DNA of 64,000 bases from Tomitella biformata AHU 1821 (GCF_000524475.1 NZ_BAVQ01000003.1:124001-188000); one strand, 5' to 3'. Positions 10,983 to 20,753 are shown, numbered from the stretch's first letter. Notes: generated from the letters alone by a model not told the origin. Made by a program: numbers and translations.

Positions 10983-12049
10983 GACCCGATCGCCCCGAGG
11001 TATTCGCCGTAGAACAGGGCCAGACCGATGGCGCTCGCCATTGCGGTGAGCAGCCAGAAGCGGATGATGACCGTGGTCTCCGGCCAGCCGCCTAGCTCGA
11101 AGTGGTGGTGGAACGGCGCCATGCGGAAGGGGCGGCGTCCGCTGGTGCGGAACACCGCGATCTGGATGACGACCGACGCGGCCTCGGCGACGAACAGCGC
11201 GCCGAGCACGACCGCGAGAAGCTCCGTCTTGCTGGTGATGGACAGCCCGGCGATGAGGCCGCCGAGGGCCAGCGAGCCGGTGTCGCCCATGAAGATCTTG
11301 GCGGGCGCCGCATTCCACCACAGGAAGCCGACGCATGCCGCGCCAGCGGAGATCGCGAGGATCGCGAGGTCCAGGGGGGCATCCACTTGGTAGCAGCCGA
11401 CATCGAAGTTCGTGCGCACACACGAGTTGCGGTACTGCCAGAACGTGATGACCACGTAGGCGCCCATGACCATCGCCATCGAGCCGGCGGCCAGGCCGTC
11501 GAGCCCGTCGGTGAAGTTCACGGCGTTGGACCAGGCGCTGACGAGCAGCAGGCAGAACAGCACGAACACGACGCCGCTCATGGTGATGGTGTTGATGTCG
11601 CGCACGTAGGACAGCGCGGCGGGGCCCTCGGTGTTGACGAACTTCAGCACGAGGACGCCGAAGATCACCGCGGCCAGCAGCTGCCCGATGGTCTTCGCGG
11701 TCTTGTTCAGGCCCAGGTTGCGCTGCTTGCGGATCTTGAGGAAGTCGTCGAGGAAGCCGACGACGCCCAGCACTGTCGCCAGGCCCAGGACCAGGAGCCC
11801 GGAGGCGGAGGGCGGGTCCGCGTCGAACATCATCCCGATCAGGTGTGAGCCCCAGTAGCCGGCCCAGGTGCCGGCGATGATCGCGACGCCGCCCATGGTG
11901 GGGGTGCCCCGCTTCGCCTGGTGGCTGGCCGGCCCCTCCGTGCGGATCTCCTGCCCGAAGCCCTGCTTCGAGAAAATCTTGATCAGCAGCGGCGTCAGCA
12001 GGATCGCCACGAACAGGGCGATGGCCCCGGCGAAAAGGATCTGTCTCAT
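10979..12049 (-). CDS. mraY: Phospho-MurNAc-pentapeptide transferase
   Basis: Integral membrane enzyme making lipid I from UDP-MurNAc-pentapeptide and undecaprenyl phosphate. 356 residues and about ten membrane helices. Signature motifs are KRGTPTMGG in the first cytoplasmic loop, the catalytic aspartates in GFLDDFLKI and [21 protein letters not shown], and the loop [12 protein letters not shown]. Overlaps murF at its 5' end and murD at its 3' end by 4 nt each. Confidence 0.98.
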   Translation of the reverse strand: MRQILFAGAIALFVAILLTPLLIKIFSKQGFGQEIRTEGPASHQAKRGTPTMGGVAIIAGTWAGYWGSHLIGMMFDADPPSASGLLVLGLATVLGVVGFLDDFLKIRKQRNLGLNKTAKTIGQLLAAVIFGVLVLKFVNTEGPAALSYVRDINTITMSGVVFVLFCLLLVSAWSNAVNFTDGLDGLAAGSMAMVMGAYVVITFWQYRNSCVRTNFDVGCYQVDAPLDLAILAISAGAACVGFLWWNAAPAKIFMGDTGSLALGGLIAGLSITSKTELLAVVLGALFVAEAASVVIQIAVFRTSGRRPFRMAPFHHHFELGGWPETTVIIRFWLLTAMASAIGLALFYGEYLGAIGS

Positions 12050-13587
12050 GCTCCGGCCTCCGGCTGGTCGGTGTTGTCAGGAGTCAGCAGCGCGTCGGCG
12101 ACCCGCCACAGGCCCACCGACTGCGAGGCCTTGACCAGGACGATGTCGCCCGGCTCGAGCTCGTCCTCGAGGAGTTCCACGGCGGCCGCCACATCGGGCA
12201 CCAACGCAGCCTCGTCGGCCCACGAGCCCTCCATGACGGCACCCTGGTACAGCGCGTTCATGGCGCGATTCGAACCAACGCAGATGATCTTCTCGACGTC
12301 CATGCGGACGGCGAAGCGGCCGAGCGCGTCGTGTTCGACGACGGCGTCGGGCCCCAACTCCCCCATTTCGCCGAGGATCGCCCAGGTCTTGCGCTTGCCG
12401 CGCTCGGGCATCGGCACGCCGTGCTCGGGCTCAGAGCGCGCCATGGTGACCATCGCGCGGATCGCGGCGCGCATCGAGTCGGGGTTCGCGTTATAGGAGT
12501 CGTTGATGACGGTGACCGCGTCGGCGCGGGTCCGCACGTCCATGCGCCGCCCGGACACGGCGGCGGAGGCGCTGAGGGCGGCGGCGATCTGCGCCACGTC
12601 GGCCCCGCACTCCAGCGCGACGGCGGCGGCGGACAGGGCGTTGCCGATCTGGTGCTCACCGTGCACCGAGAGCGTCACCGCGGCGCTGCCGCCATCGGCG
12701 ACCTCGAGTGTGAAGCTGGCGCGAGCCTGGCTATCGAGCCGCACGCCGGTGGCGCGCACGCCGGCCTTTGTCGACTGCCCCACGAGCACGACACGCGCCG
12801 TGGTCCGCGACGCCATCGCCGAGACCAGCGGGGCGTCGGCGTTCAGGATTGCGACGCCGCCGTCGGCCGCTGCGGGCAGCGCCTCTACGAGCTCGCCCTT
12901 CGCCTGCGCGATGGCCTCCTGCGACCCGAACTCGCCGAGGTGGGCGAAGCCGACGTTGAGCACGACGCCGATGCGCGGCGGGGCGATCTGCGCGAGTGTG
13001 CGGATGTGCCCGATGCCGCGGGCGGAGAGCTCCAGCACCAGGTTTCGGGTGTCCGCGTCGGCGCGCAGGGCGGTCCACGGGTGGCCGAGCTCGTTGTTGA
13101 AGGAGCCGGGGGGCGCCACTACTGGACCCAACGGGGCCAATACCGAGGCGATCAGGTCCTTCGTCGAGGTCTTGCCGGAGGAGCCGGTGACGCCGACGAC
13201 GTTGAGCCCGTGCCCGGCGACGAGCCCTGTCACACTGGCCCGCGCCAATGCGCCCAGTGCCTGCAGCACCGCGGCGCCGGAGCCGTCCGCGTCATGCTCG
13301 GACGCCCCTGAGCCCTCGACCACCAGGTCGGGGCGCGGATCGACCACGATCGCGGGCACGCCCACCGGCCGCGCGGCGAGGACAGCCACCGCACCCTGCC
13401 CGACGGCCGTCGCGGCGAACTCGTGCCCGTCCGAGTTGGCGCCGTTGAGGGCCACGAAGAGGCCGCCCGGGCCGATCTTCCGGGAGTCGAACTCGACGCC
13501 TCCGGTGACCTGGGCGTGCGCGTCCGGCACATCGACCAGCCGGCCGCCCACCGCCTCGGCGATGTCCGCCAACGTCATTGGAATCAC
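12046..13587 (-). CDS. murF: UDP-MurNAc-tripeptide--D-alanyl-D-alanine ligase
   Basis: Adds D-Ala-D-Ala to the UDP-MurNAc tripeptide. 513 residues; P-loop [12 protein letters not shown], the motif [12 protein letters not shown] and the C-terminal [11 protein letters not shown] are all present. I chose the GTG at 13585-13587, which overlaps the murE TGA in the GTGA pattern used across this operon. It gives the N-terminus [15 protein letters not shown]; an ATG three codons on is the alternative. Confidence 0.97.
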   Translation of the reverse strand: MIPMTLADIAEAVGGRLVDVPDAHAQVTGGVEFDSRKIGPGGLFVALNGANSDGHEFAATAVGQGAVAVLAARPVGVPAIVVDPRPDLVVEGSGASEHDADGSGAAVLQALGALARASVTGLVAGHGLNVVGVTGSSGKTSTKDLIASVLAPLGPVVAPPGSFNNELGHPWTALRADADTRNLVLELSARGIGHIRTLAQIAPPRIGVVLNVGFAHLGEFGSQEAIAQAKGELVEALPAAADGGVAILNADAPLVSAMASRTTARVVLVGQSTKAGVRATGVRLDSQARASFTLEVADGGSAAVTLSVHGEHQIGNALSAAAVALECGADVAQIAAALSASAAVSGRRMDVRTRADAVTVINDSYNANPDSMRAAIRAMVTMARSEPEHGVPMPERGKRKTWAILGEMGELGPDAVVEHDALGRFAVRMDVEKIICVGSNRAMNALYQGAVMEGSWADEAALVPDVAAAVELLEDELEPGDIVLVKASQSVGLWRVADALLTPDNTDQPEAGA

Positions 13588-15203
13588 TCGTCGTCCTCGC
13601 TCGTCGCCTTGTCCATGCCAGCCTGCTCCGGGTCTGCCAGTCTTTCGGTGGCCAGTCTCTCGATGGCCTCCGCCACCACTTCCCGGTCGTCAAACGGATG
13701 CTTCACGCCGGCCACCTCTTGGCCGAGCTCATGCCCCTTGCCGGCCACCAGCACCACGTCGCCGGCCCGGGCCCATGCCACCGCGTCGGCGATGGCGAGC
13801 GCGCGGTCGCCGAACTCGCGAACCTCCGCCCGTGCATCCTCCGACACCGAGAGCGCGCCCGCCAAAACGGCGGCCCGAATCGTGGCCGGATCCTCACTGC
13901 GGGGGTTGTCGTCGGTGACGATCAGCAGATCTGCCCCCAGGGCCCCGGCCGCGCCCATGATCGGCCGCTTGCCCGTGTCCCGGTCTCCCCCGGCGCCCAC
14001 CACCACCGCGAGCCGGCCGCTGCACTGCTCGCGCAGCGTCGCGATCACGGCCTCGAGTGCCGCGGGCTTATGCGCATAGTCGACGACGGCCAAAAACGGC
14101 TGGCCCCGATGGACCCGTTGCAGTCGTCCCGGCACCGACGCGCCCGCCAGCCCCGGCGCGGCGTCCGCGGCCGACACCCCTGCGGCCGCCAGGAGCGCGA
14201 GGGCCACCAGCGCATTGGCGATATTGAAGCGGCCGGGTAGCGGCAGCTCGATGTCGACCGCCTGCCCGCTGGGGCCGCGCACGGTGAACCTCTGCTCGCC
14301 CGAGGCCGCCACGACGGCGCCGTCCGCCTGCCAGTCTGCAGTGGCCGACACTCCCACGGTGGTCGTCGGCAGCGCGGGCTGCTGTGCGGCCATCGCCGCC
14401 ATCTGCCGGCCCCAGCGATCATCCACGCACACCACCGCCCGCTGTGCGCGCACGGTCGAGTCGGCGGCGAAGAGCCGGGCCTTGGCGGCAAAGTAGTCGT
14501 CGAGGTCGCGGTGGAAGTCGAGATGGTCCTGGGACAAATTCGTGAACGCGGCGGCGGCGAAATGGCAGCCATCGACTCGGCCCAGTGACAGCGCGTGGCT
14601 GGAGACCTCCATGACGACGGTGTCCACGCCGCGCTCGACCATCACAGCTAATAGCGCCTGCAACGCCGGCGCCTCCGGGGTGGTCAGAGCGCTGGGCGCG
14701 CGGGTGCCGTCGATCCGGGTCTCCACGGTGCCCACCAGCCCGGCCGTGCGTCCGGCCGCCATCAGGCCGGCCTCCACCAGGTAGGCGGTGGTGGTCTTAC
14801 CGGCCGTGCCGGTGATCCCAAGCAGGGTCAACTTCGACGAGGGGTCCCCGTAGATCAGCGCGGACACGGCCCCGAGCACCTCGCGCGGCGCACGGTGGCG
14901 CAGAACGGGGATCTCGATGCCGGCGTCCGCGATCAACGCTGCGCCGGCCTCGTCCGTCAGCACCGCGACAGCGCCCTGGGCCACCGCGTCGGCCGTGAAG
15001 GACGCGCCGTGGCTGTGGCCGCCCGCGAGTGCCGCGAACAGGTCCCCCGGCGCGATGTCCTGCGCCCGCAGCGCGACGCCCGTGACAGTGGCAGGGACGT
15101 CGCCGGGCAGGGGCGCGATCCCCGCGGCGGCGCACACCGCAGACAACGGGGTGCGAGGTGGGTTCGAGGGTCGGAGCGATCCCGGCTGTGGCGTGCTCTG
15201 CAT
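13584..15203 (-). CDS. murE: UDP-MurNAc-L-Ala-D-Glu--2,6-diaminopimelate ligase
   Basis: Adds the third stem residue. 539 residues with P-loop GTAGKTT at about 132-138, [10 protein letters not shown] in the central domain and DNPRSEDP in the C-terminal domain. The DNPR motif indicates meso-diaminopimelate rather than lysine specificity, as expected for Mycobacteriales. The N-terminus is about 20 residues longer than many homologues and is Pro/Ser-rich. It follows pbpB after a 111-nt gap that contains a small hairpin, so some independent expression is possible. Confidence 0.97.
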   Translation of the reverse strand: MQSTPQPGSLRPSNPPRTPLSAVCAAAGIAPLPGDVPATVTGVALRAQDIAPGDLFAALAGGHSHGASFTADAVAQGAVAVLTDEAGAALIADAGIEIPVLRHRAPREVLGAVSALIYGDPSSKLTLLGITGTAGKTTTAYLVEAGLMAAGRTAGLVGTVETRIDGTRAPSALTTPEAPALQALLAVMVERGVDTVVMEVSSHALSLGRVDGCHFAAAAFTNLSQDHLDFHRDLDDYFAAKARLFAADSTVRAQRAVVCVDDRWGRQMAAMAAQQPALPTTTVGVSATADWQADGAVVAASGEQRFTVRGPSGQAVDIELPLPGRFNIANALVALALLAAAGVSAADAAPGLAGASVPGRLQRVHRGQPFLAVVDYAHKPAALEAVIATLREQCSGRLAVVVGAGGDRDTGKRPIMGAAGALGADLLIVTDDNPRSEDPATIRAAVLAGALSVSEDARAEVREFGDRALAIADAVAWARAGDVVLVAGKGHELGQEVAGVKHPFDDREVVAEAIERLATERLADPEQAGMDKATSEDDE

Positions 15204-15274
15204 CGGGGCATCGCTCCTCTCGGTAGTTTCTTGTGGGCAGCCTTTGCCCGCCAGTGAACATTACTTGCCTGCCG

Positions 15275-15305
15275 AGTGGCATCCCGCCCGGCTGCGGGAC
15301 CCACT
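15275..15305 (-). promoter_or_regulatory. Hairpin in pbpB-murE gap
   Basis: Inverted repeat with outer arms AGTGG/CCACT and inner arms TCCCGC (15282-15287) and GCGGGA (15294-15299). It lies just after the pbpB stop on the minus strand. No T-run follows, so it is more likely an mRNA stabiliser or attenuator than a full terminator. Confidence 0.35.
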
Positions 15306-15314
15306 ACCCTCCGG

Positions 15315-17276
15315 TCAGTCCGCCTGGAGCACTAGTTGCGGGGCGGGCGGGGACATCGGCACGCGGTCACGCTGCAGCAACCAGGCCGCGATGTCATGGA
15401 ACAGCGGGGCTGCGGACTGGCCACCAGTGCCGTCGGAGCTGCGCTGCGGCTTGTCCAGCATGATCGCGATCACATAGCGCGGATCGTCCGTCGGGGCCAT
15501 TCCCGCGAAGGTGATCCAGTAGTCGGAATTCGAGTAGCACCCGCACGCCGGATCCACCTGCTGCGCGGTGCCTGTCTTGCCGGACACTTGGTAGCCCTCG
15601 ACCGCCGCCTCCACACCGGTGCCCCGTTGGTTGCCGGTGTCGTCCTGGACCACCGCCCGGAACATGTCCCGCACCGTGCGCGCGGTCTCCGGGCTCACCA
15701 CCTGCACCGGCTCTGGCTCGTCGGGCGCCTGTACCTCGCCATCGGGTCCGATGATCCCCTGCACGATGCGCGGCGGGATGCGCGTGCCGTCATTCGCGAT
15801 GGTCTGGAACAGCCCCGCCATCTGCAGCAGCGTCATCGACAGGCCTTGGCCGATCGGGAGGTTCGCGAAGGTGCCGCCCGACCACTGGTCAAGTGCGGGC
15901 ACCATGCCAGCGCTCTCCCCCGGCAGGCCCACATCCGTGCGCTGGCCCAGCCCGAACTTCGTGAGCATGTCCGAGAACCGCTCCGGCCCCACCCGCTGCG
16001 CCAGCATCAGGGTGCCCACATTCGAGGACTTCCCGAACACGCCGGTCGTCGTGTACGGCGCGACGCCGTGCACCCACGCGTCCGCGACCGTGGCGTTGTC
16101 CATCGTGATCGAGCCCGGCACCTGCAGCACCTCATCGGGGGTCGTCAACCCGTCCTCGATGGCGGCCGCCGCCGTGATGATCTTGTTCACCGAGCCCGGC
16201 TCGAACGGGGTGCTGACCGACAGGTTGCCCAGCTCTGCCTTCGCGTTCGCAGGGTCGCCCAGCCCCAGCGACGGATCCAGGGTGTTGTCGTTCGACATCG
16301 CCAGCACATGGCTCGATTTCGCGTCGAGCACCAGCGCCGAGACGTTCTCCGCCCCGGACTTGTCCTTCGCGCTCTGCACCGCCTGCTGCAGGAAGTATTG
16401 CAGGTCCGAGTCGAGGGTCAGCTGCACGTTCGAGCCATCCACCGCCGGGTGCACGTCGCGCAGGCTGCCGGGGATCTCGTCCCCCGCGGAGCCTTGGTCG
16501 TAGGTCTTCGAGCCCGCGGTGCCGGCGAGCAGCGCGTCCATCGAGGACTCCAGGCCCAGTGCCGCCTCGCCATTCGGCTTGACGGCGCCCACGATGTTGG
16601 CGGCAAGCGCGCCGCCGGGGTACTCCCGCACGTTGTCGGGGTCCGCGCCGACCAGTGAGAACTCCGAGGTGATCTCGGCGGCCTTGGCCGGGTCCACCTG
16701 ACGGGCCAGATACACGAACTGAGCCGTGCCATTCATCTGCTCGAGCAGCTTCTTCTCCGGCGCGGCATCGCCCAGCAGCTCATGGATCTTCGCCGCGGCG
16801 TCCGCGATATAGGTGTCCGGATCAGGCGAGGTGGGCGAGATCTCCTGCTGCGCGGTGAGCTTGCGCCGCACCTCGACCGGCTGGAACGTCAGGGCCTTCG
16901 CGGTGAGCGTGTATGCGAGCGGCTGGCCCGCCGAGTCCAGGATCTGGCCTCGGTTCGGCGTCTCGACGGCGGTCATCGTCCGCTGGCTCGCCGATTCCGC
17001 CGTCAGCTTCGGCGCCTGGATTCCCTGAACCCACACCAGCTGGCCGATCACGATGACACACAGGCCGGCCATGACCATGCTCATCAGGTTGGAGCGCTTT
17101 CGGAAATCTACGACGATGCCCTCGCCGCGCCGCGTGCCCGGCCGCGGGTGCCGCTGGGCCGGACGGGGCTGGCCCGAGCGTGCCTGGCCAGATCGATTCT
17201 GACCGGTGCGCTGCTGGCCCGGCCTCTGCGGTCCGCCGCGGCGGGGGTCTACTGGCTTACGGGGATTCGCGCTCAC
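15315..17276 (-). CDS. pbpB: Septal transpeptidase PbpB (FtsI/PBP3) with repeat-bearing N-tail
   Basis: Class B penicillin-binding protein that crosslinks septal peptidoglycan with FtsW. 653 residues from the GTG at 17274-17276, which overlaps the FtsL-like stop as GTGA; the longer frame to 17753 lies inside the neighbour. Order: a basic cytoplasmic N-tail of about 60 residues with a run of five five-residue units at about residues 17-41 (QRPGQ, QRTGQ, NRSGQ, ARSGQ, PRPAQ); one membrane helix (LMSMVMAGLCVIVIGQLVWV); a PBP dimer domain; and a transpeptidase domain with all three active-site motifs, PGSVNK (SxxK), SSN and SGKTGTAQ. Rv2163c equivalent. Confidence 0.96.
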   Translation of the reverse strand: MSANPRKPVDPRRGGPQRPGQQRTGQNRSGQARSGQPRPAQRHPRPGTRRGEGIVVDFRKRSNLMSMVMAGLCVIVIGQLVWVQGIQAPKLTAESASQRTMTAVETPNRGQILDSAGQPLAYTLTAKALTFQPVEVRRKLTAQQEISPTSPDPDTYIADAAAKIHELLGDAAPEKKLLEQMNGTAQFVYLARQVDPAKAAEITSEFSLVGADPDNVREYPGGALAANIVGAVKPNGEAALGLESSMDALLAGTAGSKTYDQGSAGDEIPGSLRDVHPAVDGSNVQLTLDSDLQYFLQQAVQSAKDKSGAENVSALVLDAKSSHVLAMSNDNTLDPSLGLGDPANAKAELGNLSVSTPFEPGSVNKIITAAAAIEDGLTTPDEVLQVPGSITMDNATVADAWVHGVAPYTTTGVFGKSSNVGTLMLAQRVGPERFSDMLTKFGLGQRTDVGLPGESAGMVPALDQWSGGTFANLPIGQGLSMTLLQMAGLFQTIANDGTRIPPRIVQGIIGPDGEVQAPDEPEPVQVVSPETARTVRDMFRAVVQDDTGNQRGTGVEAAVEGYQVSGKTGTAQQVDPACGCYSNSDYWITFAGMAPTDDPRYVIAIMLDKPQRSSDGTGGQSAAPLFHDIAAWLLQRDRVPMSPPAPQLVLQAD

Positions 17277-18052
17277 TGACCGACGCCCGGGTCTGACGCC
17301 TCCACAAGGGGTAGGCCGTGGGTCGGGTTCGGCACAGGCACGGGCATCTCGCCGGCCCCATCCGTCTCCGGCGCGGGGACCGCGGGCCCCGCGACGGCTA
17401 CCGGCGGCGCCACCGGCGCCGACTCGGCGGGCGAGGCGGGGGCGGGTGCCGGCACTGGCGCGACCGTAGTCGCAGACCCAGGCCGCACTGCGGTCAACGG
17501 TGCCGGGGCCGGGCCGTCGGCTGCCAACGGCGTTCCCTCGAGCCGGACGGAGCCGTCCGCGCCCACGACAAGGCGCGGCACGTTGCTGCTCTGCACCATG
17601 CCCAGTTCCGCGGCCTTGCGGGCCAGTACCGGCGCGGAGGTGCCAGCCTCGACCGCCTGCTCGAGCCCGGCCTTCTGATTGCTCAGGTCCCGGTTCTGTT
17701 GCCTCGACGCAGTGATCTCGTAGGACTGGCCGGTGGAGTTGGTGCTCAACCACAGAGTCAAGCCCATGCCGGCCGCGAGGATTCCAAGAACCAGGGCGAC
17801 AAAAGGAATCCGCTTCGCGAGCATCCGGGCGTCCCCGCCATGGGATGCGGGGCCATTGGCCTCCCGCACCGAGCCGGTGCGCCGCTGCCTGCGCAGATAG
17901 GCCTTCGCCGCCGCCGCCGACCGCCCCTCAGGCGCGCCGGAACCCAGACCGCGCCCGCTATGTGGGCGCGCAGACCGTTGTCCGCGCTTGGCGGCTGAGC
18001 CCGCGCTGTCGGAGTTACGAGGCTTGCGCCCGGTAGTGGCGGTCGCGGTCAT
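17273..18052 (-). CDS. FtsL-like bitopic division protein
   Basis: Position between rsmH and pbpB, and the layout, match FtsL (Rv2164c): a basic cytoplasmic N-tail (residues 1-75), one membrane helix (IPFVALVLGILAAGMGLTLW, about 79-100), then a short extracytoplasmic coiled coil (SYEITASRQQNRDLSNQKAG onward) ending near LGMVQSSNVP. Unlike classic FtsL, the last 100 or so residues are a Pro/Ala/Val-rich, probably disordered extension. 259 residues from the ATG at 18050-18052, one base after the rsmH stop. FtsL sequences diverge strongly, so the family call rests on context and topology. Confidence 0.85.
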   Translation of the reverse strand: MTATATTGRKPRNSDSAGSAAKRGQRSARPHSGRGLGSGAPEGRSAAAAKAYLRRQRRTGSVREANGPASHGGDARMLAKRIPFVALVLGILAAGMGLTLWLSTNSTGQSYEITASRQQNRDLSNQKAGLEQAVEAGTSAPVLARKAAELGMVQSSNVPRLVVGADGSVRLEGTPLAADGPAPAPLTAVRPGSATTVAPVPAPAPASPAESAPVAPPVAVAGPAVPAPETDGAGEMPVPVPNPTHGLPLVEASDPGVGQ

Positions 18053-18053
18053 G

Positions 18054-19064
18054 TCATCTCCAAGCAATCCGTTGCGCGCATCGCAGTCGGACTGGCGCCG
18101 ACCGCGGGTTGCTCTCAATTTCTTCTTCCGTCGCCTTCTCTGCCCCACGGGTGATCAGCCGGAATTCCGGCCCCATCCCCGGCAACTCCATCGGCAGGTC
18201 CTGCGGGCTCAACGACTTGACCCGCTCCGCCAGCGCATGCTTGACCACGCGGTCCTCCAGCGACTGATAGGACATGAAGGCCACGCGGCCCCCGATGCCC
18301 AAGGCCTCCAGCGCCGCCGGCACTGCCGCCTCGAGCGAGTCGAGCTCGCCGTTGACCTCCACCCGAAGCGCCTGGAAGGTGCGTTTGCCGGGGTGCCCAC
18401 CGGTGCGTCGCGTCGCCGCCGGAATCGCCGTGTACAGGACCTCCACCAGCTCCGCCGTCGTCGTGAACGGAGTGTTGACGCGTCGCCGCACAACCTCGCC
18501 GGCGATGCGCGAGGCGAACCGCTCCTCGCCGTACACCCGCAGGATCCGCGTCAGGTCTGACTTCGAGTAGGTGTTGAGCACGTCCGCGGCGGTGGGGCCC
18601 TGCGTCGGGTCCATCCGCATGTCGAGGGGCGCATCCACCGAGTACGCGAAGCCGCGCTGAGTCTCGTCGAGCTGCAGGGATGACACGCCAAGGTCGAACA
18701 GGATCGCGTCCACTCCCCCGCGTGGGTCCACACCGGCGGACTCGAGGGCCTCGGCGATGCCGTCATAGCGCGTATGGACCAGCGTGATGCGGTCGCCGAA
18801 CTGCTCGAGCCGGCTGCCCGCGATGCCGAGCGCCTGCGTGTCGCGGTCCAGGCCGATCAGCCGCAAGCCGGGGAAGGTGCGGAGGAAATGCTCCGAGTGG
18901 CCGCCCATGCCGAGGGTGCCGTCAACCATCACCGCGCCGGCCCCGTCCGGGGACTTCGCCGTGATGGAGGGGCCGAGCAGCTCCTCCGCGCGATGCAACA
19001 TGACCGGGACATGGCCGAACTCACCCGATCGGGGCTTAGCGTCGCCCGCGCCGTCCACCATCAT
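18054..19064 (-). CDS. rsmH: 16S rRNA (cytosine1402-N4)-methyltransferase RsmH
   Basis: SAM-dependent methyltransferase (formerly MraW) acting on 16S rRNA C1402. 336 residues. N-terminal [16 protein letters not shown] motif [25 protein letters not shown]; the catalytic-region [12 protein letters not shown] and GFAYS; C-terminal [13 protein letters not shown]. The start MMVDGAG has a GGGAG ribosome site. 180 nt separate it from mraZ; that gap contains a long inverted repeat. Confidence 0.97.
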   Translation of the reverse strand: MMVDGAGDAKPRSGEFGHVPVMLHRAEELLGPSITAKSPDGAGAVMVDGTLGMGGHSEHFLRTFPGLRLIGLDRDTQALGIAGSRLEQFGDRITLVHTRYDGIAEALESAGVDPRGGVDAILFDLGVSSLQLDETQRGFAYSVDAPLDMRMDPTQGPTAADVLNTYSKSDLTRILRVYGEERFASRIAGEVVRRRVNTPFTTTAELVEVLYTAIPAATRRTGGHPGKRTFQALRVEVNGELDSLEAAVPAALEALGIGGRVAFMSYQSLEDRVVKHALAERVKSLSPQDLPMELPGMGPEFRLITRGAEKATEEEIESNPRSAPVRLRCAQRIAWR

Positions 19065-19135
19065 CGCTCCCAGTGTCGTTGCGTCTTGTCGGTTTGGTGG
19101 GCCTGATCGCCCGCTAGATTGCCGTGAAATCGCAG

Positions 19136-19228
19136 CGGCGAATGTCCAGAGGTCTCCGTCTGAACGAGCCTGGCGTTGGGGAAGTACGTCAGGATCGGGG
19201 TCAGACGGAGGCCTCGTGACATTCGCCG
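19136..19228 (-). promoter_or_regulatory. Long inverted repeat in mraZ-rsmH leader (candidate structured RNA)
   Basis: Two 28-nt arms (19136-19163 and 19201-19228) are inverted copies with 25 of 28 positions complementary, separated by 37 nt. Transcribed from mraZ toward rsmH, this would form a long imperfect stem in the 5' leader of rsmH, ending about 70 nt before its start. A conserved structured element upstream of actinobacterial mraW (rsmH) genes, the mraW RNA motif, has been described from comparative genomics. The position fits, but I cannot check the consensus here. Confidence 0.55.
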
Positions 19229-19244
19229 AGGCCGCGTGAAGCGG

Positions 19245-19676
19245 TTAGAAAATGCTGCCGAGCGATTCATCTCGGGCCTGCGAATAGCTCTCTTCGTTCT
19301 CCTCGATGTAGTTGTGCCACGCCTCCGCGTTCCAGATCTCTAGGAACGTCACGGAGCCGACGACCACGCACTCTCGGGATAACCCGGCATACCGGCGGTG
19401 GTCCGCGGACAGGGAGATCCGCCCCTGTCCATCGGGATGCTGCTCATCGGTTCCCGCCGCCAACGCACGAACAAATGCGCGGGCCTCGGGGTTCGTCCGA
19501 GACGTCGCAGCTGCCTTCGCGGCCAGCTCCATGAAGGCATCGCGCGGATAGACCGCGAGGCTGTGGTCCTGCCCTTTGGTGACCATCAACCCTCCCGCCA
19601 ACGAGTCTCGAAACTTGGCCGGCAACGTGAGCCGGCCCTTGTCGTCGAGCTTGGGCGTGAAGGTTCCGAAGAACAT
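19245..19676 (-). CDS. mraZ: Transcriptional regulator MraZ
   Basis: AbrB-like (SpoVT/AbrB fold) ring-forming DNA-binding protein that represses its own dcw operon in other bacteria. 143 residues with two MraZ repeats: [24 protein letters not shown] (each half under 20 conserved positions) and the second [18 protein letters not shown]. The DxKGR and DGQGR DNA-contact motifs are intact. The matching operator lies 77-120 nt upstream. Rv2166c equivalent. Confidence 0.97.
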   Translation of the reverse strand: MFFGTFTPKLDDKGRLTLPAKFRDSLAGGLMVTKGQDHSLAVYPRDAFMELAAKAAATSRTNPEARAFVRALAAGTDEQHPDGQGRISLSADHRRYAGLSRECVVVGSVTFLEIWNAEAWHNYIEENEESYSQARDESLGSIF

Positions 19677-19752
19677 CCCGCACCTCCCACCCGAACTGAT
19701 CGTCTAATCGAGTTCTCGACCTCGCGACCACTGTGAAACACCTCTATGCGTT

Positions 19753-19796
19753 CCACTGGTCACCACGGTACCCCACTTTCCCCCACTTACAACCAC
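19753..19796 (-). promoter_or_regulatory. MraZ-type operator with nested promoter
   Basis: Five direct repeats with a strict 10-nt period: CCAC on the plus strand at 19753, 19763, 19773, 19783 and 19793, read as GTGG on the coding strand (GTGGT, GTGGG, GTGGG, GTGGT, GTGGA). MraZ is known to bind TGGGN repeats spaced by five bases. A possible core promoter lies inside the array: TTGTAA (19792-19787), 16-nt spacer, TACCGT (19770-19765). This would put the mraZ start site within or just after the operator and permit autorepression. Confidence 0.75.
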
Positions 19797-20031
19797 AACT
19801 CTGTAGGTTGCTCACCTGAACTGGGCATCATCCCAGCTCAGACGCATAGAACTCGGTGGGGGGAAATATTGACGCACCCAACAGGACAGTCCCTCAGCCC
19901 GCTCCACGATCGTGTCCCGGACCGGTAGGGGCACTCTCATCAGGCGTTTCCGCACGCGGCGGCACGCCGTGGGTCATTGTGGGGATTACGGGGGCTGTGG
20001 GGACTATGGGGCGACAGGGGTTTCACAACAA
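19797..20031. other. Non-coding gap with G-run array
   Basis: No plausible gene between the mraZ operator and the DUF3040 terminator. The stretch 19981-20020 contains five runs of four or more G on the plus strand starting at 19981, 19990, 19999, 20008 and 20017, an exact 9-nt period with 4-5 nt loops. This is a strong G-quadruplex-type pattern. The rest (19797-19980) shows nothing I can assign. Confidence 0.6.
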
Positions 20032-20062
20032 AACGCGGGACCTCAGCTCGAGGTCCCGCGTT
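20026..20062 (-). terminator. Rho-independent terminator of the DUF3040 gene
   Basis: Perfect 13-bp stem (20032-20044 with 20050-20062) and a 5-nt loop. On the minus strand it is followed directly by TTTTGTTG. It lies 45 nt after the DUF3040 stop. Confidence 0.88.
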
Positions 20063-20106
20063 GTACATGAAGATGAATCTGTCAGGCGGTCTCAGCCCGC
20101 CGAGCG

Positions 20107-20550
20107 CTAGTCGAAGCGCTTACGGAATCGCTCTTCCATCCGCTCGGTGAAGCTGCCGTGGCGCTTCTGCTTTGCACCCCGGCCCGTCTTTGCCGCCTTG
20201 GGCTTATTTGCCCCGGTAGTCGGCTTGCCCTCACCACTGGGCGCCGCTCCGGCAGGTCCGTTCCGCCCCCACGGCGTCCCCAGCATGACCATCACGCCGC
20301 CGGCGAACATCACCACAAAGCCAATAAGGCTCACGATGGGGAACCCGCCCAGCCGTAGCGCTGGGACCGCGACGCCCGCGATCAGCAAGCCCAAACCGAC
20401 AAGCAAGATCACTAGGGCTTGCAGTCGACGCCTGGCGCTAGGAGCCCACACATGACGGCCTCTTACAGCCGATGCGAATTTGGGATCCTCCGCATACAGC
20501 GCGCTCTCAATCTCATCGAGCATCCGCTGCTCGTGCTCGGAGAGTGGCAC
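20107..20550 (-). CDS. DUF3040 domain membrane protein
   Basis: 147-residue protein of an actinobacteria-specific family (Rv2169c). The N-terminus MPLSEHEQRMLDEIE is the family signature, followed by ALYAEDPKFA. Two membrane helices (about residues 44-64 and 70-90) and a basic Lys/Gly/Arg-rich cytoplasmic C-tail ending FTERMEERFRKRFD. Function is unknown. GTG start with a strong GGGGGAGGTGCC ribosome site. It is a single-gene unit: a terminator follows, and the HEPN gene upstream ends about 200 nt away. Confidence 0.9.
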   Translation of the reverse strand: MPLSEHEQRMLDEIESALYAEDPKFASAVRGRHVWAPSARRRLQALVILLVGLGLLIAGVAVPALRLGGFPIVSLIGFVVMFAGGVMVMLGTPWGRNGPAGAAPSGEGKPTTGANKPKAAKTGRGAKQKRHGSFTERMEERFRKRFD

Positions 20551-20753
20551 GGCACCTCCCCCGGCTCTGGGTAAAGACCATCAGCGGCCAAGCTGAACAG
20601 GTCAGCACCCAGCATTTGCGGGTGCCTGTGGTCGATAATACTGATCAGCCACGGACCGTACCACCCGCTTCTCATAGATCCGCTAAAACCGTGGCTCCAC
20701 CTGCGGCTGGAGAACGGTCCCGCGCGCGGACCCGGCGCAGGTGGAGCCACCCG

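Noticed and set aside
15336-16658. 440-codon plus-strand frame opposite pbpB
   Set aside because: Shadow of the transpeptidase gene; His/Arg-rich with no motif.
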